From Gracilibacillus massiliensis (GTDB lineage Bacteria > Bacillota > Bacilli > Bacillales > Amphibacillaceae): a DNA stretch of 64,000 bases. Below the pieces are notes generated by a model, which saw only the letters and a list, made by a program, of their open reading frames with translations, made no database searches and was not told where the DNA came from. Shown one piece after another: positions 9,007 through 17,146 of this stretch. Each line of letters begins with the position of its first letter. Position 1 is the stretch's first letter. The DNA lies in assembly GCF_001458115.1 (NCBI RefSeq), contig NZ_CZRP01000012.1:558001-622000 (forward strand), in the 5' to 3' direction. Both the position numbers and the translations under genes were made by a program.

Positions 9007-9726
9007 GTGGAAAATGAAATAAAAAAAATATTAGTAGTAGATGATGAAGAACGTATTAGACGATTACTAAAAATGTATTTAGAGCGTGAAGGTTACCAAA
9101 TTGATGAAGCTGCAGATGGTGAAGAAGGCTTACAACACGCTTTAAAAGAAGATTATGAAGTAATCTTACTGGATTTAATGATGCCAGGCAAAGATGGATT
9201 GGAAGTATGTAAAGATTTACGAGCAAAAAAATCAACTCCTGTCATTATGCTTACCGCTAAAGGTGAGGAATTAAGTAGAATTCATGGATTTGAAGCTGGC
9301 ACAGATGATTATATCGTCAAACCTTTTAGTCCTAGAGAAGTTGTCTTACGAGTAAAAGCATTATTAAGAAGGTCGAATAGTTCGACGATCATGAATTCTT
9401 CCAACAGGTCAAAGGATATGATCGAATTCCCACACCTTGTGATCGATAATGATGCACATCGTGTTTTAGCTGATAATAAAGAAGTAAATTTAACACCTAA
9501 AGAATATGAGCTATTACTCTTTTTGGCTAAATCACCTGACAAGGTATTTGAGAGAGAAGAATTATTGAAAGAAGTCTGGAAATATGAATTCTTTGGTGAT
9601 CTAAGAACGGTTGACACCCATGTTAAAAGACTTCGAGAAAAGCTAAGCAAAGTCTCAGAAGATGCAGCGAAAATGATTGTAACCGTATGGGGCGTAGGCT
9701 ACAAGTTTGAAATATCGCAAACATAA
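9007..9726 (+). CDS. resD: Redox response regulator ResD
   Basis: ResD is the OmpR-family regulator that activates respiratory and anaerobic genes, including resA and cytochrome genes, in B. subtilis. The receiver domain has the acidic pair D12-D13, phospho-acceptor D56 (LLDLMMPGKDG) and K105 (VKPFSP); a C-terminal winged helix follows (TPKEYELLLFLAKSPDKVF, RTVDTHVKRLREKL). Translation starts at GTG 9007 after a purine-rich GGGGGGAGAAGG site. Length (239 aa) is normal. The expected partner kinase gene resE does not follow; a cobalamin riboswitch begins 16 bp after the stop. Confidence 0.95.
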   Translation: MENEIKKILVVDDEERIRRLLKMYLEREGYQIDEAADGEEGLQHALKEDYEVILLDLMMPGKDGLEVCKDLRAKKSTPVIMLTAKGEELSRIHGFEAGTDDYIVKPFSPREVVLRVKALLRRSNSSTIMNSSNRSKDMIEFPHLVIDNDAHRVLADNKEVNLTPKEYELLLFLAKSPDKVFEREELLKEVWKYEFFGDLRTVDTHVKRLREKLSKVSEDAAKMIVTVWGVGYKFEISQT

Positions 9727-9742
9727 AAAATGAATTATGTTT

Positions 9743-9892
9743 AATGGTGACATTCTTAATAGGGAATCTGGTGAAAGTCCAGAACTGTCCTCGCAACTGT
9801 AAGTGCAGACGAAATAGCTGAAATCACTGTACGGAACACGTATGGGAAGAGGCTAAAGTAGAAGTAAAGCACAAGTCAGGAGACCTGCCATT
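9743..9892 (+). promoter_or_regulatory. Cobalamin (B12) riboswitch aptamer
   Basis: The region contains the conserved B12-box blocks in order: GGGAATCTGGTGAAAGTCCAG, CTGTCCTCGCAACTGTAAGT, and near the 3' end GCACAAGTCAGGAGACCTGCC. Short outer complementary segments AATGG (9743-9747) and CCATT (9888-9892) may form the closing helix. It precedes a DUF4430 lipoprotein and an ECF S subunit, which suggests corrinoid-repressed uptake genes. No transcription terminator is obvious between the aptamer and the gene; a hairpin over the ribosome binding site is. Confidence 0.93.
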
Positions 9893-9971
9893 ATTCATCT
9901 ATATTCATGCTTCGAGGATTAAGCATGTGGTCTAGGTGTATACAGCAATACATACTAATACATAGCTTTTA

Positions 9972-9995
9972 TCCTCAACTATTTTATATTGAGGA
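9972..9995 (+). promoter_or_regulatory. Ribosome-binding-site sequestering hairpin of the B12 riboswitch
   Basis: TCCTCAA (9972-9978) is perfectly complementary to TTGAGGA (9989-9995), which overlaps the GAGGAG ribosome binding site of the downstream ATG at 10006. The loop is 10 bases. This is the expected form of a translational expression platform: closed when the riboswitch binds ligand. The coupling to the aptamer is inferred. Confidence 0.65.
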
Positions 9996-10005
9996 GAATA
10001 AAAAA

Positions 10006-10380
10006 ATGAAAAAAATAACACAATTATTATCTATTATTATCTTAGCTATATTATTAGCTGGATGTGGAGAAGATGAAGCTACAACAGAAGAAGTAAGTGT
10101 ACAACTTACAATTACAGATCAAATCAGTGATACTACGATTAGTGATGAAAATATTACGGTAGAATCAGAAACAACTCTTTTAACTGTATTAGAAGACAAT
10201 TATGATGTAGAAGTATCAGAAGAAGGTTTTTTGACTGCGATCGAAGGACATCAACAAAATATGGAAGAAAATCATTACTGGATGTATGAAATAAATGGTG
10301 AGATGGCAAATGTAGGAATTGCTGATTATCAAGTGAAGGATGAAGATCATATTACATTTGATTTGAAAAAAACTGAATAA
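10006..10380 (+). CDS. DUF4430-domain lipoprotein, probable corrinoid-binding
   Basis: The 124-residue product has a signal peptide ending in the lipobox LAGC, so Cys19 should be lipidated and the protein tethered outside the membrane. The C-terminal half carries the DUF4430 pattern HYWMYEINGEMANVGIADYQ followed by KDEDHITFDL, a domain also found in the C-terminal part of transcobalamin-type proteins. The start is the ATG at 10006, preceded by GAGGAG; an in-frame upstream extension is unlikely because it would run through the riboswitch leader. With the B12 riboswitch upstream and an ECF S subunit four bases downstream, the likely role is delivery of cobalamin or a corrinoid precursor. The ligand is inferred. 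Confidence 0.85.
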   Translation: MKKITQLLSIIILAILLAGCGEDEATTEEVSVQLTITDQISDTTISDENITVESETTLLTVLEDNYDVEVSEEGFLTAIEGHQQNMEENHYWMYEINGEMANVGIADYQVKDEDHITFDLKKTE

Positions 10381-10384
10381 TCCA

Positions 10385-10873
10385 ATGAATACGTATAAAC
10401 TAACATTAATTTCATTACTGGCAGCAATATGTGTTATTGGGAGAATCGGTTTTCAATTTCTACCAAATGTTCAACCAGTGACAGCGATTATTATCATTGC
10501 GAGTGCTATGCTAGGAGTTTTGCCCGGAATTCTTATTGCCATTATAAGTACCTATCTTACGAATCTCTTTTTAGGAATGGGGATATGGACGATATGGCAA
10601 ATGATAGCATGGGCGGTTATTGCTTTATTATCAGGTTTACTAGGTAAATATGAAAAATTTAATAACATAATATCGTTTATTATATTTTCAATAGCAGCAG
10701 CATATATTTATGGGCTAATTGTAAATATTAGCTCGTTTACCTATGCAGGAAATTTTTTCGCGTATTATTTAGCAGGCGTTCCATTTGATACGATGCATGC
10801 CATTGGTAATGGTGCTTTTATGCTTATATTATACCCGATCCTAGTTAGACTATTTCGACATCATAAGAGATAG
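10385..10873 (+). CDS. ECF transporter S (substrate-binding) membrane subunit, corrinoid-related
   Basis: A 162-residue integral membrane protein with five or six hydrophobic segments and an S-component-like first helix (LISLLAAICVIGRIGFQFLP), followed by a glycine-rich segment (ASAMLGVLPGILIAIISTYL). It resembles S subunits of energy-coupling factor transporters, which capture a vitamin and dock onto a shared EcfA-EcfA'-EcfT module; that module is not in this window. Coupling to the DUF4430 lipoprotein (4-bp gap, no clear separate ribosome binding site) and the B12 riboswitch points to cobalamin, a precursor or its lower-ligand base. Substrate is not proven by sequence. Confidence 0.8.
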   Translation: MNTYKLTLISLLAAICVIGRIGFQFLPNVQPVTAIIIIASAMLGVLPGILIAIISTYLTNLFLGMGIWTIWQMIAWAVIALLSGLLGKYEKFNNIISFIIFSIAAAYIYGLIVNISSFTYAGNFFAYYLAGVPFDTMHAIGNGAFMLILYPILVRLFRHHKR

Positions 10874-10913
10874 GGTTAAACTTTTGTGTCCGTGAGAAAT
10901 ATATCAATTAACA

Positions 10914-10950
10914 CTACCACAGTATCTATTACTGTGGTATTTTAGTTTTG
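10914..10950 (+). terminator. Terminator after the ECF S subunit
   Basis: ACCACAGTA (10916-10924) pairs perfectly with TACTGTGGT (10930-10938), followed by ATTTTAGTTTT. Confidence 0.85.
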
Positions 10951-11009
10951 TGGGCAAAATGAACACAGAGTAATGACCTTACTTTTTGAATATGTAATCC
11001 ATTTTATTT

Positions 11010-11035
11010 TGTAACTTTTTAAAAAGGTGTTCGAC
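11010..11035 (+). promoter_or_regulatory. Probable autoregulatory sigma-X promoter
   Basis: TGTAAC (11010-11015) and CGAC (11032-11035), with a 16-base spacer, match the -35/-10 pattern of B. subtilis ECF sigma factors X and W. It lies 28 bp before the sigX start codon, which suggests autoregulation as in B. subtilis. Confidence 0.75.
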
Positions 11036-11063
11036 AAATATTATAGGGTGAGGGGGTCTTTAA

Positions 11064-11606
11064 GTGAAGACCACTTTTGAGAACTTATATGATAATTATC
11101 ATCAAGATTTGTTTCAATTCGTATTTTATATGGTCAAAGATAAACAACAAACAGAAGATATTGTGCAAGATGTATATATTAGAGTTCTTCATTCTTACGA
11201 TAATTTTAAAGGAGAAAGCTCCGAAAAAACCTGGTTATTTTCAATAGCTAGACATGTTACGTTTGATTACTTTCGTAAATTAAAACGTAAAAGGAACAGG
11301 TTTTTAGAATTTTTTAATTGGGGAGAGGAAGGCGAACAATTACAATCTAGACAGTTTCAACCAGAGGAATATGTATTGTTGGACGATCAAATGAAACAAA
11401 TATACGATTGTTTAGATCAATGCAGTGAAGATCAGAAGCAAGTTATCATTCTACGATACATACAAGATTTTAACATTAAGGAAACAAGTGAAATATTAGG
11501 ATGGTCAACCAGCAAGGTAAAAACAACACAACATCGAGCATTAAAAATCCTGCAACACTGTGTACAGACATCTGAAAGAGAGGAGGATGATTATGGTGAA
11601 GTCTAA
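11064..11606 (+). CDS. sigX: ECF RNA polymerase sigma factor SigX
   Basis: SigX directs RNA polymerase to cell-envelope genes that alter surface charge and resist cationic peptides. The 180-residue protein has sigma region 2 (YHQDLFQFVFYMVKDKQQTE, then DIVQDVYIRVL and KTWLFSIARHVTFDYFRK) and region 4 (CSEDQKQVIILRYIQDFNIK, SKVKTTQHRALKIL). It resembles B. subtilis SigX strongly, particularly around the VKDKxQTED motif. It starts at GTG 11064 after GAGGGGG and overlaps rsiX by 14 bp. Position downstream of resD matches the resD-resE-sigX-rsiX order apart from the resE replacement. Confidence 0.93.
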   Translation: MKTTFENLYDNYHQDLFQFVFYMVKDKQQTEDIVQDVYIRVLHSYDNFKGESSEKTWLFSIARHVTFDYFRKLKRKRNRFLEFFNWGEEGEQLQSRQFQPEEYVLLDDQMKQIYDCLDQCSEDQKQVIILRYIQDFNIKETSEILGWSTSKVKTTQHRALKILQHCVQTSEREEDDYGEV

Positions 11607-12798
11607 AAACAACGAAGAATATCTAAAAAAACAACTACAAAAAATGCCTAAAGTAGCAGATAACCGCTCAAAAGAAGAAGTGTACCAGCAAATTCTAACT
11701 AAAATGAATCAAAGCCAAACTACTCCTTCTATTAAACGCAGAAACAAATGGATTCCAACGATCGCATCTCTAAGTGCTGTTGTAATAGTTCTCATTATTG
11801 TTCTAAGTCAAGAAGATTTTTCCAATCAATTTGATCAATCATCCTCTGATATGGAAGAGTCTACAATGGATAAGGCAGCATTGGAAAATTTCGATCAATC
11901 GAGTGAATCGTCCGTTTCGGAAGAAGATAGTGATCACAGAGTGAATGACATTAATGAAAATGAAGTTGCACAAGAAGAGAGTATGGAAACAGTAGAGCAA
12001 TCGTACAACTACTTAATAAATTTCGAATTAATCGATTCTGCGCTTCATACTGCTTTTGTGACAGAGCAAGCGCAATATATCGTTCCACTTACACTAATCA
12101 ATAGTGATGCAGACGATTATTCAACAAATATGGATCAATTAAATAGACAGATCAATTTACAGCAAAATGGCTTATATGATATTGGGATAAAAGATATGGA
12201 ATTTGAAACAGAAGAGGATGTTGTCCACGCAGAATTTAAAGATACGTTTCAACTCGAATCAAGTGGTTCTAATCTATTTAACTTTCAGAAAATATTATCG
12301 TTTATGTTTAGACCATTAGAAATAAATAATGTGGACTTTGAGAATTACCATCCGGTTCTGGAAGAATTAGGGGCAGTAAATGATACTTTTTCGTTACCAA
12401 CCATTAGCCAAATACCTTATAAAACCTATCAAAAGGAAAGTGATGCTTCGAAATGGCTTGTGGCGATTACTAATAACCAATATAAAACATTATCTTCTGC
12501 TTTAGAAGAAATGAAAAAAAATGAAGCAGAATATCAGGTAAGCGCCAGTATACCGAAGGATGCACGTGTAGAAGTGGAAGATTTGTCAGACGAGAACGTA
12601 TTTATTTCAATATCTTCTTCAGAGATAGCTGATAATCAATTAACTGTACTCATGATCGAAGCTATATTAGCAACTGCTAATTCATATGGATATCAACAAG
12701 TAACAGTAGATATCGGGGTCGAACAAGTGGGGAGATATGATCTAAGCCGTCCATTACGTACAACAAATCAAATCAATGTAGTAGATTTTAATAAATGA
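11593..12798 (+). CDS. rsiX: Anti-sigma-X factor RsiX
   Basis: RsiX is the membrane-bound inhibitor of SigX. The protein has a cytoplasmic N-terminal segment of about 55 residues, one membrane helix (WIPTIASLSAVVIVLIIVLS), an acidic serine-rich linker and an extracytoplasmic domain of about 260 residues. I choose ATG 11593 because AGAGGAGG is spaced correctly for it; an ATG at 11587 abuts that site. The 14-bp overlap with sigX implies coupled translation, usual for sigma/anti-sigma pairs. The extracellular signal is not evident. Confidence 0.88.
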   Translation: MVKSKNNEEYLKKQLQKMPKVADNRSKEEVYQQILTKMNQSQTTPSIKRRNKWIPTIASLSAVVIVLIIVLSQEDFSNQFDQSSSDMEESTMDKAALENFDQSSESSVSEEDSDHRVNDINENEVAQEESMETVEQSYNYLINFELIDSALHTAFVTEQAQYIVPLTLINSDADDYSTNMDQLNRQINLQQNGLYDIGIKDMEFETEEDVVHAEFKDTFQLESSGSNLFNFQKILSFMFRPLEINNVDFENYHPVLEELGAVNDTFSLPTISQIPYKTYQKESDASKWLVAITNNQYKTLSSALEEMKKNEAEYQVSASIPKDARVEVEDLSDENVFISISSSEIADNQLTVLMIEAILATANSYGYQQVTVDIGVEQVGRYDLSRPLRTTNQINVVDFNK

Positions 12799-12875
12799 TG
12801 CCAAGAAATATTTATGTTTCTAAATCCAAGAACAATTATGCATTGGATTACGACATGTTTTGAAAATAAACAACC

Positions 12876-12914
12876 GCTCTGACTGCTTCGTGGAAAAAAT
12901 GGAGCAGTCAGAGC
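12876..12914. terminator. Hairpin between convergent rsiX and fer (possible bidirectional terminator)
   Basis: GCTCTGACTGCT (12876-12887) pairs perfectly with AGCAGTCAGAGC (12903-12914) around a 15-base loop. No strong T run follows on the plus strand; on the minus strand GGTTGTTTATTTT follows, so it may serve fer better than rsiX. Confidence 0.5.
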
Positions 12915-12967
12915 AGATATTTAACAGATATCCATTTTTAATAGTAAATTTCGGTATCGACTAGATT

Positions 12968-13189
12968 TTATGTTTTTACAATTACCTTTACAGATTCTGT
13001 TGGACAACCTTCTTCTGCATCTAATAACTCCTCTTCTAGTTGACTAGGAACAATTTCTTCAGCCGAGTTATTATCACGTTTTGCGAAAGCTATTCCCTCG
13101 TCATCGTAATCAAATAGTTCAGGAGCAGTTGCCCCGCAAACACCACAAGCAATACAGGTTTCTTTATCTATATAAGTACGATATGGCAT
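12968..13189 (-). CDS. fer: [4Fe-4S] ferredoxin
   Basis: A 73-residue acidic ferredoxin with the cluster ligands C12, C15 and C18 in CIACGVC and the remote C62 in GCPTES, the arrangement of Bacillus single-cluster [4Fe-4S] ferredoxins. It acts as a soluble low-potential electron carrier in the cytoplasm. It is about nine residues shorter than the B. subtilis protein. The gene diverges from ypbB with a 161-bp intergenic region, as in B. subtilis. Confidence 0.95.
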   Translation of the reverse strand: MPYRTYIDKETCIACGVCGATAPELFDYDDEGIAFAKRDNNSAEEIVPSQLEEELLDAEEGCPTESVKVIVKT

Positions 13190-13350
13190 GTTGAAGCCAC
13201 TTCCTTTTACGTTTAGTCTTACTATTATTAGAGTATCAAATCACTCAAACTCTTACAATGAACTAGTATTAATTTTTTGCAATGCTTGTTAAAATAGATA
13301 GAGTAACTCTTACATAATTAGAGAAATAAAGAAGTGATAGAGGTGAATAA

Positions 13351-14406
13351 ATGTTTAAATACGTTATATTAGATTGCATAAAACGACTGAATAGTGAACG
13401 AACAATATATAATATTTATCATTTATTGACTGCGAAAAAATCGACGCAAACAGTACAAGATAGTAATATATTTGGATTAACACGTTATTTTGGTATATAC
13501 AAGGTCTTAACTAGGGCTGAATTTGACCGTTTTATATCTCATTTAGCAAAGGAAGAATTAGTCGAAGTATCAGATGACCAAACAATCTGTCTTACCGAAC
13601 GAGGAAGCAATTTATTGAAAGCATTACATGTTAAATTATCGCCATATTTGTTTTTAGATGGTATTCAATATTACGATGCTTCCTACTCTTTTTCCTCACG
13701 TTTAATTTTATTCATTCAAACGCTTACTCATATGCATCAGAAAAATCCTACATTTATTCCAATTATAGAAGATGTGAAAGTACAGAAGTTTGTCAAAAAA
13801 GTGTGGAAAGATCAGAGCGTAAATTCACTATTATTGCTTGAATTCATCTATCATGATCTGTACAAAGTATTACAAGCATTTCCTAGCGTCTACAGTGCCA
13901 TTTTTGTAGAACATGTAACAACATTTGAAAAAGTTGGACTTAGTAAAGAACAGCTAGCTACTAAATATAATCTGTCTATTCATGATGTCTACTTATCAAT
14001 AATGAATACGATTCATTACATATGTCAAAAGATTGAGAAAGAGGAGGATTTTAAGTTTTTAGCAAATCTTTATCCGGATCATTTAAATAACGGTGTGCTT
14101 AGTGATTCAGCTTCTAAAACATTGAATTTTCTTAATAAAGGTCTTGTTATTGACGAAATCGTAACGATTCGAAACTTAAAAGAGAATACCATTAAGGATC
14201 ACATCGTGGAAATCGCTTATATGGATATAATGATAGATTGGAATCAATATATAACAAAACAACAGTATCTCATGATTAAACATGTACTTGATATTGCTGC
14301 GACTAAGCGATTAAAAGATATTAAAGCTCAATTACCTGAATCTGTTACGTATTTTCAAATTAAGCTTGTAATGGCATTGGAACAAAGTGGAGGCTATAAA
14401 TTATGA
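13351..14406 (+). CDS. ypbB: YpbB helix-turn-helix protein
   Basis: The 351-residue protein matches the position and character of B. subtilis YpbB, an uncharacterised protein always encoded next to a RecQ-like helicase. A C-terminal helix-turn-helix segment is visible (LNKGLVIDEIVTIRNLKENT then IKDHIVEIA), of the kind often found as an accessory domain in RecQ helicases. It overlaps the helicase gene by 4 bp (ATGA), so the two are co-translated and may form one DNA-repair unit; that is inference from linkage. The rest shows no enzymatic motif. Confidence 0.88.
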   Translation: MFKYVILDCIKRLNSERTIYNIYHLLTAKKSTQTVQDSNIFGLTRYFGIYKVLTRAEFDRFISHLAKEELVEVSDDQTICLTERGSNLLKALHVKLSPYLFLDGIQYYDASYSFSSRLILFIQTLTHMHQKNPTFIPIIEDVKVQKFVKKVWKDQSVNSLLLLEFIYHDLYKVLQAFPSVYSAIFVEHVTTFEKVGLSKEQLATKYNLSIHDVYLSIMNTIHYICQKIEKEEDFKFLANLYPDHLNNGVLSDSASKTLNFLNKGLVIDEIVTIRNLKENTIKDHIVEIAYMDIMIDWNQYITKQQYLMIKHVLDIAATKRLKDIKAQLPESVTYFQIKLVMALEQSGGYKL

Positions 14407-15944
14407 ACAAGTACACATTAGAGGATTATTTGCAATTATATTTTGGTTACTCTTCGTTTCGATCGGGGCAACGGGAAATTATTGAGCACGTATTATCCCA
14501 ACAAAATGTATTTGCTGTGTTACCTACTGGATCAGGAAAATCCATCTGTTATCAATTACCAGCAATTATTCAGTCGGGAACGGTTATTATTGTATCTCCA
14601 TTGCTTTCTCTCATGACGGATCAAGTGAAACAATTAAAATCCACAGGATTTAAGCAAGTCGCTGCACTTAATAGTATGCTTTCATGGACAGAGAAAGAAA
14701 ACATATTAAAAAATCTAGCAAATTATAAATTAATTTACATCTCACCTGAAATGTTACAGAGCGAAAGAGTGTTACAAAAATTATCTCTTTTAAAAGTTGA
14801 TTTGTTTGTAATCGATGAGGCGCATTGTATCTCCCAATGGGGCCATGAATTTCGTCCGGATTATATGAGAATCAAACAAGCAATTGATCACTTAGATAAT
14901 CCCACAATTTTGGCTTTAACAGCTACAGCAACGCCAGACGTTCAGCAGGACATTTTAAAAACATTACAGCTAACCGATGCTGAAAAGATCATCTATCCGA
15001 TGGACAAGCCTAACATTTCATTTGTTGTCGATCGTGTTGAACAAATGAAAGATAAAGAAAACAGAGTTATCGATCTTGTCCAAAAATACAAAGTACCTAC
15101 ACTTATCTATTTCTCTAGTCGAGATGAAGCAACAAAAATCGCAACCACTCTCCAGGCTAAAGTCCCTAACCGTAATATCGCTTATTATCATGGTGGACTA
15201 GACAATCAAGACCGTTTGTTGATACAACAACAGTTTATGAATAATCAATTAGATGTTATCTGTTGTACGAATGCATTTGGAATGGGGATAAATAAAAAAG
15301 ATATTCAACTCATTATTCACTATCATATCCCTACTCAAATCGAGTCGTTTATTCAAGAGGTAGGTAGGGCAGGAAGAGACGGCCAAGAATCTGTTAGTGT
15401 GACTCTTTATCATGAAAATGATCCATACATTTCGTTACGCCTTCTTGAAACAGAATTACCGGATATCTCACTAGTTGACTATTTTTTACAAAAAATATAT
15501 CAATCTGAGATAACATTGAAACAATTAAAAGAAGATTTCATTACACGTTCCGGTGGTATTGAGCCACATTGGCGCTTTTTTAGTTATCAATTAGAAAGAA
15601 TCGAGATTCTTAGAGAGGGACATTTTATAAGAGAAGCGATTGATTATCAGAAAGCATTGTTAACAATTCAGCGCACTATCGAACGACGACTAACATATAA
15701 ACATAAAAAAAGACAAGAAATGTTGGAATGGGTTCATTCAGATACTTGTAGGAGAACAAAATTATTTTACCATTTCCAAGACGAAATTCAGACACCTACT
15801 TTTATGTGTTGTGATTATTGTGATTTTAAATGGAGTAACTGGCAGCCGAAAACAACTAGAAGTATTGAAACAGATAAAGATTGGAAAGCACTATTAAAGG
15901 GTATATTGTATCAAGGAGATAAATACGAAAATGAAACAAGCTGA
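14403..15944 (+). CDS. recS: RecQ-family ATP-dependent DNA helicase RecS
   Basis: A 3'-5' DNA helicase of the RecQ family involved in recombination and repair. Motifs run in order: Q-motif region (YFGYSSFRSGQREII), Walker A TGSGKS at residues 42-47, DEAH at 138-141, TATATPDVQQDI, and motif VI QEVGRAGRDGQ. After the helicase core comes a zinc-binding C-terminal segment with cysteines in DTCRRTKLF and CCDYCD. No HRDC domain follows, which fits the short RecS type (about 500 aa) rather than full-length RecQ. The ATG overlaps the end of ypbB. Confidence 0.94.
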   Translation: MNKYTLEDYLQLYFGYSSFRSGQREIIEHVLSQQNVFAVLPTGSGKSICYQLPAIIQSGTVIIVSPLLSLMTDQVKQLKSTGFKQVAALNSMLSWTEKENILKNLANYKLIYISPEMLQSERVLQKLSLLKVDLFVIDEAHCISQWGHEFRPDYMRIKQAIDHLDNPTILALTATATPDVQQDILKTLQLTDAEKIIYPMDKPNISFVVDRVEQMKDKENRVIDLVQKYKVPTLIYFSSRDEATKIATTLQAKVPNRNIAYYHGGLDNQDRLLIQQQFMNNQLDVICCTNAFGMGINKKDIQLIIHYHIPTQIESFIQEVGRAGRDGQESVSVTLYHENDPYISLRLLETELPDISLVDYFLQKIYQSEITLKQLKEDFITRSGGIEPHWRFFSYQLERIEILREGHFIREAIDYQKALLTIQRTIERRLTYKHKKRQEMLEWVHSDTCRRTKLFYHFQDEIQTPTFMCCDYCDFKWSNWQPKTTRSIETDKDWKALLKGILYQGDKYENETS

Positions 15945-16518
15945 AATCATAAAACAGTTAACAAGTAAACAATTGAAGCAGCAGGTTTGGTTATCACAAT
16001 TACTGCTTTTTGTCATTGCTTTACTTTTAACCTATATCCTATTTAATGATTTGTCTACTTTTTGGTCATTATTTAATGTTTCGATTGATGATCTGCTGTT
16101 ATTTGGAGTGGGAATTGCTATTGTTATTGTAGCAATAGATGTTTTGATAATGAAGATGTTTCCTTCTAAATGGTGGGATGATGGTGGAATCAATCAGAAA
16201 TTATTTCAAGAGGGCTCATACTTTGAAATTATTAGTATGTGTTTTGTAATAGCGGTTAGTGAAGAATGGTTGTTTAGAGGTGTAATTCAAACCAATTTTG
16301 GTATAATTATAGCAAGTACCATTTTTGCAATCATACATGTAAGATATTTATCGAAAATGATTCTTTTTTTATCAGTTATTGGTTTAAGTTTTTTGTTAGG
16401 TTTCGTTTATGAATGGACAAATAGTCTAACTGTTGTCATAACGTTACATTTTTTAATCGATGTTTTGTTAGCAATTATGATAAGAACATGGAGGTTTCGT
16501 AATGCATCAAAATTATAA
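15931..16518 (+). CDS. ypbD: CPBP-family intramembrane metalloprotease YpbD
   Basis: A polytopic membrane protein of the CPBP (Abi/CAAX protease-like) family. The glutamate pair and arginine of motif 1 are at E111-E112 and R116 (EEWLFRGVIQ), and later histidines occur in FAIIHVRYL and HFLIDVLL, the expected metal-ligand motifs. The substrate is unknown. It overlaps recS by 14 bp and ypbE by 17 bp, keeping the B. subtilis order recS-ypbD-ypbE. Confidence 0.88.
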   Translation: MKQAEIIKQLTSKQLKQQVWLSQLLLFVIALLLTYILFNDLSTFWSLFNVSIDDLLLFGVGIAIVIVAIDVLIMKMFPSKWWDDGGINQKLFQEGSYFEIISMCFVIAVSEEWLFRGVIQTNFGIIIASTIFAIIHVRYLSKMILFLSVIGLSFLLGFVYEWTNSLTVVITLHFLIDVLLAIMIRTWRFRNASKL

Positions 16519-17002
16519 AGAAGATCAAGCATCATCGCTACGAAATCAAATAAATACGGATCAAACGAAACATGAAATTGACTCACTTCCTTCGAGAAAG
16601 GAGGTTCATAAGTCAACTAAGAAAAAAAACAAATGGAAGCTTTCTTTTCCGTTTATTCGCTTTATCTTATTATTGTTTATTGTAATTATCCTTTTATTAT
16701 TAACGATTAAGTTTTGGGGAGAGGAGTATTTATCTTCTGCTGAAACAGAAGATTCTGATCAACGAGTAGAACAAGTTTTTATCAAATTAAATCAATCGAA
16801 CACTAGTATTAATAGTCCCAAAGTTGAGGAGCAGTCAATTACTACTCATGAAGTAGAACGAATGGATACGTTATTTTCCATTTCGGAAAAATACTACGGA
16901 ACAAGTGAATATGTAAAAGAGATCATAGATGCTAATCAATTAGAAAACCATACATTGATAGTGGGTGAAGAAATAATAATTCCAAATCTTGAAAATAGAT
17001 AA
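16502..17002 (+). CDS. ypbE: YpbE, membrane-anchored LysM protein
   Basis: The 166-residue protein has a basic cytoplasmic N-terminus, one membrane helix (FIRFILLLFIVIILLLLTIK) and a C-terminal LysM domain (HEVERMDTLFSISEKYYG to IVGEEIIIPN), which should bind peptidoglycan outside the membrane. Function is unknown in B. subtilis. The ATG follows GGAGG and lies inside the end of ypbD. About 680 bp without a gene follow, largely filled by repeat element 2. Confidence 0.88.
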   Translation: MHQNYKEDQASSLRNQINTDQTKHEIDSLPSRKEVHKSTKKKNKWKLSFPFIRFILLLFIVIILLLLTIKFWGEEYLSSAETEDSDQRVEQVFIKLNQSNTSINSPKVEEQSITTHEVERMDTLFSISEKYYGTSEYVKEIIDANQLENHTLIVGEEIIIPNLENR

Positions 17003-17146
17003 CGATCAAGAAAAGCTAACTTCTGACGTGTATCTATTTATCAAAGCGGCTATTTAGGTGTAAAACATTTTAACATTAACATACATTACGTTTCTTAAAA
17101 GGATACCAGAAACTGATTCAAAAGAGTTTTATGCCTATTAGGGAGA

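Noticed and set aside
9727-10005. A short histidine kinase remnant after resD
   Set aside because: The region is the B12 riboswitch leader; no HAMP, dimerisation or ATPase motif is readable in any frame.
9907-10005. An upstream in-frame extension of the DUF4430 lipoprotein (to about 9907)
   Set aside because: It would place non-signal residues before the signal peptide and run through the riboswitch leader; ATG 10006 has the proper GAGGAG site and lipobox spacing.
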